From: a virus
Length of the DNA: 20,038 bases
IMG/VR virus record: IMGVR_UViG_3300020183_000577
Span: 1 to 20,038 of that record
Reading direction: 5' to 3' (one strand)
This document shows positions 6,559 through 12,303 of this stretch, piece after piece. Both the position numbers and the translations under genes were made by a program. Numbering within the stretch: the first letter of the stretch is position 1; every line of letters starts with the position of its first letter. Under the pieces are notes generated by a model, which saw only the letters and a program-made list of their open reading frames with translations, was not told the DNA's origin and did no database searches.

Positions 6559-6843
6559 ATGGCTGACGCTATACCAACACCATATGAAATTAATTCTTTA
6601 AAAGGCACTTATTACGAATTTCCTAAAAAAGAAGATATTCTTGGGGGGCATTATCATTCGCAAGGGCAGGGACACATAACTATTGTTCAATCTGGTTGTG
6701 TAGCAATTAGATCTCTCTATTTAGATCAGGCTTGGGAAAAAATTGGTAAAGCTGGTGATGTATTTGATTTACCTGATGAACAGTGGCATGAAATAATTGC
6801 TTTAGAAGACAATAGCAAAATATTAAATATTCAAAAAGGTTAA
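6559..6843 (+). CDS. Small cupin-domain protein
   Basis: 94 residues, about the size of a single cupin barrel. The motif 1 region GGHYHSQGQGHITIVQSG gives H31 and H33, with H39 near the place where the classical glutamate would be. The motif 2 region GDVFDLPDEQWHEI (residues 66-79) gives H77. This is a plausible three- or four-histidine metal site. Cupins include dioxygenases, isomerases and binding proteins, so the reaction cannot be named. It is immediately followed by two 2-oxoglutarate/Fe(II) oxygenases, so the three may act on one substrate, perhaps a host surface molecule or a virion protein. Base composition is AT-richer than in the fibre genes. Confidence 0.78.
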   Translation: MADAIPTPYEINSLKGTYYEFPKKEDILGGHYHSQGQGHITIVQSGCVAIRSLYLDQAWEKIGKAGDVFDLPDEQWHEIIALEDNSKILNIQKG

Positions 6844-6844
6844 A

Positions 6845-7384
6845 GTGAACCAAGACCTTGAGCAAAACAATTTTTTGTTTGTTCCTAACTTTATCAGCCA
6901 GGAGCGTGCACAAGCATTAAGTCAAGAGTTCTATAAGCTAGAAACAAGTGAGCAATATACTAAAGACCATCAAGCCCCAAATTCGCCAGCAGTTTATAAC
7001 TTTAAACCATTTCTTGAGCTGCTTTGTCAAAAAGTTGGTGAAGTAAGCACGTTGATTGAAGAACCAGTACTACCCACATATACTTACGCTCGTATATATA
7101 AAAATGGTGAAGTGTTAAATAGGCATCGTGATCGTCCAGCTTGTGAAATAAGTCTTACTGTGCATATTGGTAGCGATGCAGATTGGGGTATAAGTATTCA
7201 AAAACTTAATGGAGAAGAAGTTGAATTAAATTTAAAAAAAGGCGATGCTATGTTGTATCTTGGATGCACGGCAGATCACTGGAGAAATACACCTTTTAGT
7301 GGGCAAAACTATAGCCAAGTATTTTTACATTATGTGCGTAGTAATGGCCCAAACGCATGGGCTTATTTTGATAAAAAACAATGA
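6845..7384 (+). CDS. 2-oxoglutarate/Fe(II)-dependent oxygenase (first of pair)
   Basis: 179 residues from a GTG start one base after the cupin stop, with AAAGG six to ten bases upstream. The N-terminus NNFLFVPNFISQERAQAL is typical of prolyl-hydroxylase-like oxygenases. The double-stranded beta-helix contains LNRHRDRPACEISLTVHIG, giving the HxD iron ligands H94 and D96, and GDAMLYLGCTADHWR with the distal ligand H145. The C-terminal strand SQVFLHYVRSNG closes the core; which arginine binds 2-oxoglutarate (R147 or R165) is not clear. The likely reaction is hydroxylation coupled to decarboxylation of 2-oxoglutarate. Such genes are common in aquatic phages, with mostly unknown substrates. Confidence 0.86.
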   Translation: MNQDLEQNNFLFVPNFISQERAQALSQEFYKLETSEQYTKDHQAPNSPAVYNFKPFLELLCQKVGEVSTLIEEPVLPTYTYARIYKNGEVLNRHRDRPACEISLTVHIGSDADWGISIQKLNGEEVELNLKKGDAMLYLGCTADHWRNTPFSGQNYSQVFLHYVRSNGPNAWAYFDKKQ

Positions 7385-7938
7385 AAGAACTAAAAGACTA
7401 CATCGTTGTGATGAATAACATTATGCCACCGCCCGTGGCAGATTTAATATTATCTGAATATAAAAACTGTAAAGATTGGATAAATGCCGACGTAAAAGAT
7501 GGAGAAAATTTAAACATTCGTAATTGCCAAACAATTGGCATTTCTTTTAATAGCATCATTGAAAAAAATTTAGAAGCACGTAAAAAAATAGATATCATGC
7601 TTTTTTCTATTGCAGGGCAAACCATAAAAGAATATATACGACATTTTAATCTTGCTCAAATAGAACAAGATTCTGGGTATGACTTACTTAAATATGAAAT
7701 AGGTGGTTTTTATATTCAACATACCGACTCTTTTAAAGATCGCCCTCGTGCGGTTTCTTGTTCATTTGCATTAAATGACGATTACGAAGGGGGAGAGTTT
7801 GCTTTTTTTGACCGTGAGTTGGTGTATAAGCTAAAAAAAGGGGCGTGCATTGTGTTCCCTTCCAATTTTATGTACCCCCACGAAATAATGCCCGTGACTA
7901 GTGGTACACGGTATTCTATTGTGACTTGGTTTGTATAA
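7381..7938 (+). CDS. 2-oxoglutarate/Fe(II)-dependent oxygenase, prolyl-4-hydroxylase type (second of pair)
   Basis: 185 residues, overlapping the upstream gene by four bases (ATGA). Residues 100-184 form the P4H-like core: YDLLKYEIGGFYIQHTDS supplies H114 and D116, then LNDDYEGGEFAFFD, GACIVFPSNFMYPHEI supplies H167, and TSGTRYSIVTWF supplies R177, ten residues after the distal histidine as expected for 2-oxoglutarate binding. All key residues are present, so it should be active. It is only distantly similar to the oxygenase just upstream, so the pair is not a recent duplication. It is strongly AT-rich: 7441-7500 has 15 G/C in 60 bases. Substrate unknown. Confidence 0.9.
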   Translation: MKELKDYIVVMNNIMPPPVADLILSEYKNCKDWINADVKDGENLNIRNCQTIGISFNSIIEKNLEARKKIDIMLFSIAGQTIKEYIRHFNLAQIEQDSGYDLLKYEIGGFYIQHTDSFKDRPRAVSCSFALNDDYEGGEFAFFDRELVYKLKKGACIVFPSNFMYPHEIMPVTSGTRYSIVTWFV

Positions 7939-7946
7939 GGGCTAAT

Positions 7947-8159
7947 ATGAAAAAAACTATTCAAGCTAGAACCTTAGATAGCGGGCTGATTGAGCCGCAC
8001 CACGAAATAGAAGTGGTGTGTTTGGCGTGTGGTTACGACTTAGATGAAGCCGAGCTACAAGCCGATGTCTGCTCAAACTGCGGTGCGCCTTTAAACCTTA
8101 GACAGCATATATTGATTCACGCTACGTCTGTTCCTGCCGCTGGCGGAGAGGTGTTTTAA
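7947..8159 (+). CDS. Small zinc-ribbon protein
   Basis: 70 residues. The ATG at 7947 is preferred over the in-frame ATG at 7926, because it lies just outside the upstream gene and has AAGG (7937-7940) at suitable distance. Two CxxC pairs, C25/C28 (VCLACGYD) and C42/C45 (VCSNCGAPL), form a compact zinc ribbon. The rest is MKKTIQARTLDSGLIEP before it and LRQHILIHATSVPAAGG after it. It may be a small nucleic-acid-binding or adaptor protein; no specific family is recognised. It separates the AT-rich oxygenase cassette from the lysis genes, and its own base composition is back at the GC level of the lysis genes. Confidence 0.65.
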   Translation: MKKTIQARTLDSGLIEPHHEIEVVCLACGYDLDEAELQADVCSNCGAPLNLRQHILIHATSVPAAGGEVF

Positions 8160-8167
8160 ATTGAAAT

Positions 8168-8620
8168 ATGACGGACGAACTAGGATTAGGAGCTGGTGCC
8201 AAGGGTATCAGTGAGGGGTTTAAGACTGGCAGAGAAGCTGGTAAGGAGATTAGCAAGAACATCGAGGATGTTCAAAAAGAAGCAGTAGATTTAGCAAAGG
8301 AACGAGCCAACCAGAAGATACGGGAACGCAGAGAAGCCGAGCTAAAGAAAGAACGTGCAATATACAAAGCTCTTGATGAGTACAAACACCGCAAGAAGAT
8401 TTCGGACGATGAGTACAAATTAAGGGTTGATTTTATCAAGCAGCATGGCACGAAAGAGTGGGAAAAGTTAATACAGATCAAAACCGAAATTGAGAAACTA
8501 GAAAAGGCAGACCAAGAGTTTTTTGATGCGGAGTTGGCAAAGATTAAATGGGTGCAGTTCTGGTGTTTTCTAGTGGCTGCTTGGATTGCGTATTACATCG
8601 TATGGGGGAGTAAAAAATAA
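8168..8620 (+). CDS. Coiled-coil protein with C-terminal membrane anchor
   Basis: 150 residues. Residues 1-25 are Gly-rich (GLGAGAKGISEGFKTGREAG). About 26-125 is a highly charged Lys/Glu/Arg helix with coiled-coil character. Residues 127-146 (KWVQFWCFLVAAWIAYYIVW) are a single membrane segment, followed by GSKK. Proteins with this layout often precede the holin in environmental phages. A lysis accessory role (for example holin regulator) or a membrane-bound virion protein are both possible. The ribosome-binding site is weak: GGAGAGG lies about 16 bases upstream. The last base of its TAA is the A of the holin ATG, implying coupled translation. Confidence 0.7.
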   Translation: MTDELGLGAGAKGISEGFKTGREAGKEISKNIEDVQKEAVDLAKERANQKIRERREAELKKERAIYKALDEYKHRKKISDDEYKLRVDFIKQHGTKEWEKLIQIKTEIEKLEKADQEFFDAELAKIKWVQFWCFLVAAWIAYYIVWGSKK

Positions 8621-9105
8621 TGTTTACCCTAATATCTACCGCACTGTCCTTCCTCATGGGGGGTCTGCCTAAACTACTGGACTTCTTCCAAGACAAGTCT
8701 GACAAAAAACACGAACTAGAGCTTGCCGCCATGCAGATGGAACGTGAACTAAAACTTATGGAAGCTGGCTTTGCTGCCCAAGCCCGTGTCGAAGAAATAC
8801 GCACCGAACAAGTCCAGATGGAAACTCAGGCTCAAGAACGCACGGCTATGTACGCTCACGACATTGAGATTGGTAAAGGTGCTTCTCAGTGGATTATTAA
8901 CCTACGGGCTTCGGTGCGCCCAGTTGTGACTTACCTGTTTGTTCTCCTCTTAATCATTGTAGACATCGCTTCTATCTGGTGGGCATGGTCATCTGGAGCC
9001 GCCTTTGCCGAGGCTATCCCAATGGTATTTGATGCCGATGAAATGCAGATTCTAGCTTCTATTATTGCGTTCTGGTTCGGGACTCAGGCATTTAGTAAGA
9101 AATGA
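8620..9105 (+). CDS. Holin, 3TM GTA-type-like
   Basis: 161 residues. The N-terminus is hydrophobic or amphipathic (FTLISTALSFLMGGLPKLL), followed by a long charged helix (residues 27-80). A strong membrane segment follows at about 99-122 (VVTYLFVLLLIIVDIASIWW) and a final hydrophobic segment at 142-157 (MQILASIIAFWFGTQAF). This matches the layout of PF11351-type holins (three membrane segments, first described in gene transfer agents). It directly precedes and overlaps the endolysin gene (ATGA), the classical holin-lysin arrangement. It would permeabilise the inner membrane to release the endolysin. The family call is from layout and ending rather than alignment. Confidence 0.78.
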   Translation: MFTLISTALSFLMGGLPKLLDFFQDKSDKKHELELAAMQMERELKLMEAGFAAQARVEEIRTEQVQMETQAQERTAMYAHDIEIGKGASQWIINLRASVRPVVTYLFVLLLIIVDIASIWWAWSSGAAFAEAIPMVFDADEMQILASIIAFWFGTQAFSKK

Positions 9106-9578
9106 AAGTAAGCGATAAAGCCATCAAAATGGTAAAACATCACGAAGGTGTGCGCCAAAAGCCCTATCGCTGCCCCGCTAAATTGTGGACGATTGGTGTG
9201 GGTCATGTGCTCTACCCACGGCAAGGTGCTTTGAAAATAGACGAACGGGATGCCTACCCACTGGAAGAACGAGACAACCGTACCTTTTCAATGGAGGAAG
9301 TCGATGGAATACTTAGGGACGATCTTAACCGCTTTGAACGAGGTGTTGAACGCTACTGTCCCGTCAAGCTCACTCAAGGTCAGTTCGATGCTCTTGTTAG
9401 CTTTAGCTTTAATGTTGGGCTTGGAACACTACAGCGCTCAACCCTCCGTCAGAAGGTTCTTCGGGGCGAAATGGAAGGGGCGGCAGAAGAGTTCTTGAAA
9501 TATACGCTGGCTGGGGGTAAAGTACTGAAAGGGTTAGTTACCCGTAGAAACGATGAACGAGCATTATTTTTATCCTAG
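9102..9578 (+). CDS. Endolysin, GH24 lysozyme (T4-lysozyme family)
   Basis: 158 residues, the usual length for GH24. Catalytic region: HHEGVRQKPYRCPAKLWTIG with E15 as the acid and T30 in TIGVGH. The position that is Asp in T4 lysozyme (D20) is C24 here, giving an E-C-T arrangement also known in other phage lysozymes. Downstream motifs are typical: VKLTQGQFDALVSFSFNVG, STLRQKVLRGE and GLVTRRNDERALFLS. It cleaves the glycan strand of murein at the end of infection. No signal peptide or SAR segment is visible, so release should depend on the holin just upstream, whose stop overlaps this start. Confidence 0.93.
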   Translation: MKVSDKAIKMVKHHEGVRQKPYRCPAKLWTIGVGHVLYPRQGALKIDERDAYPLEERDNRTFSMEEVDGILRDDLNRFERGVERYCPVKLTQGQFDALVSFSFNVGLGTLQRSTLRQKVLRGEMEGAAEEFLKYTLAGGKVLKGLVTRRNDERALFLS

Positions 9579-9587
9579 GGTAAACCC

Positions 9588-11639
9588 GTGCCACTCCAAA
9601 AATTACAATTTAAGCCAGGATTAAACAGAGATCAGACTAATTATAGTAATGAGGGTGGTTGGAATGAGTGCGACAAGATTCGCTTTCGCTCAGGCTATCC
9701 CCAGAAACTAGGCGGCTGGCTTCGCTATGGAACGTTTGTAGTTGTAGGTGTTTGCCGTCAAGTCTTTAATTGGATCACTACTTCTTCTGATAATTACCTA
9801 GCATTAGGCACTAGTAAAAAACTGTACCTTGAAGCAGGTCAAAACTTATACGACATCACCCCCTTAAGAGCAACTTTTATTACTCCAACAACTGATAACT
9901 GCTTTACAACTGTTAATGGTTCTAAAACGGTTACCGTAGCAATTTCAAGTCACGGGGCTGCAGACGGGGCTTTTGTTACTTTTTCTGGAGTAGTTGGACC
10001 CATTGGAGGTATCCCGCAAGCTGAGTTTAATGCTGAGTTTATTATCACTTTAGTTAATGGAAACTCTTTTACGATCACAATGACAACCGCTGCCTCATCT
10101 TCAACTTCAGGCGGGGGTGCGGGAATTACGGCTGCTTTCCAAATCAATCCAGGAAATGATGGTGGTGTTCTAGGATATGGCTGGAGTGCAGGTACTTGGG
10201 GTACGGTTGCTTTTGGAGCTGGTGCAGCAACACCTGTTATTGGTGGGCAACGAGATTGGTTTTTAAGTAACTTTGACGACGACTTAGTCGCTAATATCCG
10301 TAATGGCGCAATTTACTATTGGGTAGATGCAAGTGGCACTGGAACTAGAGCGGCTTTACTGTCTGCTACTACGATAGATGGAATAGCGCCTGCGGACGTT
10401 CCGACCGAGGCAATGCAGATATTAGTCTCTCAAAACGATAAACATCTATTAGCTTTTGGTTGTACACCGTTTGGAGGAGGGACAGCAGACCCCTTATTAA
10501 TCCGTTTTGCTACCCAAGATCAGCCCAATGTCTGGACTCCGCTAACGACTAACTCAGCAGGCTTTTTACGGGTGTCTCGTGGTTCTGCGATTGTTTGTGC
10601 TGTAGCGACTCGTCAGGAGATTCTTGTCTATACCGAAGGAACCCTAAATTCTTTGCAGTTTGTTGGTACGACTGACGTTTTTAGTCTTCAAGAACTTTCA
10701 GACAATATTTCAATTCTTAGTCCACGCTCGGTTGTTACAGTTAATAACACGGCTTATTGGATGGGGCATGATAAGTTTTATGCCTATGGTGGTCGAGTCG
10801 AAACCCTGCCTTGTACCCTAAGAAATCACGTATTTGAGAACCTCAACTACGACCAAGCCGATCAGATTGTTTCAGGAACTAACGAGGGCTGGAATGAGAT
10901 TTGGTGGTTCTACCCCACGGCAGACAGTAATATTAATAATGCCTACATCATCTACAACCACCTAGAAAAGATCTGGTACTACGGCACAATGGACCGCACT
11001 GCGTGGTCGGACTCGTCACTAAGGGAGTACCCTCAAGCCCTAACACAGACTTCTTTCACTGGTTCTCTTAATAACAGCACAACTCTAAATGTGACTGCTA
11101 TTTCTACAGGGTCGCTTCAGGTAGGTTCAATTATTACAGGTACGGGTGTAGCCACAGGAACCATTATAACGGCTCTAGGCACGGGCACAGGCGGGGTTGG
11201 GACTTACACGGTCAATATTTCACAACTTGTGGTCTCTACCACAATGACTGCTGACAGTGTTGTTTATAACCATGAACAGGGTCTGAATGACGACACCACG
11301 GCGATGGAGTCTTATATTATCTCGTCAGACTTTGACCTTGTGGACGGAGATCAGTTTATCCTCACTAAACGAATCATCCCTGACTTTAACTTTGCTGGGT
11401 CAACTGCTGCGTTGCCTGAAGTCACGATGTATATTAAGCCACGGAACTTTCCAGGTTCTGCCTATACCAACACAGAATCAGATGCAGTAATCGAGACCTC
11501 GGTAGACGTCTATACCGAACAAATCTTCATGCGAGCTAGGGCAAGACAGATGGCAATTGAAGTGGAGTCGACCAATTTAGACGTACAGTGGCAGTTAGGA
11601 AGTCCCAGATTAGACGGCAGACCAGATGGGCGTAGATAA
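9588..11639 (+). CDS. Tail nozzle / stabilisation-like virion protein
   Basis: 683 residues from a GTG start; the upstream TAGGG is a modest ribosome-binding site. The N-terminus ([34 protein letters not shown]) and repeating beta strands ([64 protein letters not shown]) suggest a beta-propeller-like protein related in role to P22 gp10 or T7 gp12, the tail nozzle that extends a short tail. Two small modules look inserted: residues about 99-187 (with [13 protein letters not shown]) and about 486-557 (with [16 protein letters not shown]). Both are found in many unrelated phage structural proteins. The ending is [18 protein letters not shown]. Structural role likely; exact homology inferred. Confidence 0.75.
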   Translation: MPLQKLQFKPGLNRDQTNYSNEGGWNECDKIRFRSGYPQKLGGWLRYGTFVVVGVCRQVFNWITTSSDNYLALGTSKKLYLEAGQNLYDITPLRATFITPTTDNCFTTVNGSKTVTVAISSHGAADGAFVTFSGVVGPIGGIPQAEFNAEFIITLVNGNSFTITMTTAASSSTSGGGAGITAAFQINPGNDGGVLGYGWSAGTWGTVAFGAGAATPVIGGQRDWFLSNFDDDLVANIRNGAIYYWVDASGTGTRAALLSATTIDGIAPADVPTEAMQILVSQNDKHLLAFGCTPFGGGTADPLLIRFATQDQPNVWTPLTTNSAGFLRVSRGSAIVCAVATRQEILVYTEGTLNSLQFVGTTDVFSLQELSDNISILSPRSVVTVNNTAYWMGHDKFYAYGGRVETLPCTLRNHVFENLNYDQADQIVSGTNEGWNEIWWFYPTADSNINNAYIIYNHLEKIWYYGTMDRTAWSDSSLREYPQALTQTSFTGSLNNSTTLNVTAISTGSLQVGSIITGTGVATGTIITALGTGTGGVGTYTVNISQLVVSTTMTADSVVYNHEQGLNDDTTAMESYIISSDFDLVDGDQFILTKRIIPDFNFAGSTAALPEVTMYIKPRNFPGSAYTNTESDAVIETSVDVYTEQIFMRARARQMAIEVESTNLDVQWQLGSPRLDGRPDGRR

Positions 11640-11938
11640 TGGGAATGCAAAAGTTCCGAGCGCCAGCCTTACCTCTGGCTCCACTCGACTACGACCAACA
11701 GCATATGTCTCAACTCATTGGGGCGCTAAGACTGTATTTCACCCAACAAGACTCCAACGTGCCTTTACAGATGGATGGTTTACGGCTATTAAATTTGCCA
11801 ACGTCGGGGTACAATTTGCCAGAAGGCACTGTCTTTCGGGATGGCGAGTACTTAAAAATAGTATTGCCAAACTTTGCTTATGTAGAAGGCGTATCAGGAA
11901 CGGGTAACGTAGGAACAGTAACAGTAACAATTATATGA
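11639..11938 (+). CDS. Small virion-region protein ending in a 22-residue-type repeat
   Basis: 99 residues. The body (DYDQQHMSQLIGALRLYFTQ, then MDGLRLLNLPTSGYNLPEGT and VFRDGEYLKIVLPN) is a family common after the nozzle-like gene in environmental phages, function unknown. The last 18 residues (GVSGTGNVGTVTVTII) match one unit of the repeat array at 3831-4643. A single repeat unit therefore terminates this protein, as also in the zinc-ribbon protein at 786-1208. The ATG overlaps the upstream TAA by one base and the stop overlaps the next ATG (ATGA). A larger-looking frame in the same region starting at 11626 lacks these family features and is ignored. Confidence 0.72.
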   Translation: MGMQKFRAPALPLAPLDYDQQHMSQLIGALRLYFTQQDSNVPLQMDGLRLLNLPTSGYNLPEGTVFRDGEYLKIVLPNFAYVEGVSGTGNVGTVTVTII

Positions 11939-12303
11939 CACCATCCGAAATCATCCTAAGAGACCAGTATAGTCAGGCGGACGACCCCAAAAAAGTCTTA
12001 ATGGGCGTTAGCCGTATTGTAAAAGCTGGGAATGGCGTACTATTACAAAAGAATAATTCAGTGCTTTTCTTAATTCGCTTGGGAGAAGGAGACGTAGAGT
12101 TGCATTTATATACCGTAGATCCACCCCAAGCCCTAGCCTCGGCTATTCAGTATTTCATTGAAAAGATTAGAAATTCTGACCTTAAAAAGGTTTACTTTAT
12201 TAAACCTAAAAGCGGGGAACAGATTGTCAAAATGCTCAAAATATACGGTGTAGACATTCAAAAGTCTGACCGTAAAGAATACGCTTATATGGCTAAAGTA
12301 TGA
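11935..12303 (+). CDS. Phage protein with GNAT-like features
   Basis: 122 residues, no firm family. It has a beta-strand pair (KAGNGVLLQKNNSVLFLIRL, VELHLYTVD), a helix (ALASAIQYFIEKIRNSDLK), a strand (KVYFIKPKSG) and a final helix and strand (QIVKMLKIYGVDIQ, EYAYMAKV). That order, with a C-terminal helix followed by a strand, resembles the back half of GNAT acetyltransferases, but the acetyl-CoA binding loop (R/QxxGxG/A) is not evident, so a catalytically inactive or different fold is equally possible. It lies between the nozzle-associated gene and the internal virion genes with four-base overlaps on both sides. Confidence 0.62.
   Translation: MTPSEIILRDQYSQADDPKKVLMGVSRIVKAGNGVLLQKNNSVLFLIRLGEGDVELHLYTVDPPQALASAIQYFIEKIRNSDLKKVYFIKPKSGEQIVKMLKIYGVDIQKSDRKEYAYMAKV

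Noticed and set aside
6845-7938. The two oxygenases as a recent tandem duplication
   Set aside because: Beyond the HxD...H core the sequences differ in length of segments and motifs, so separate origin or very old duplication is more likely.
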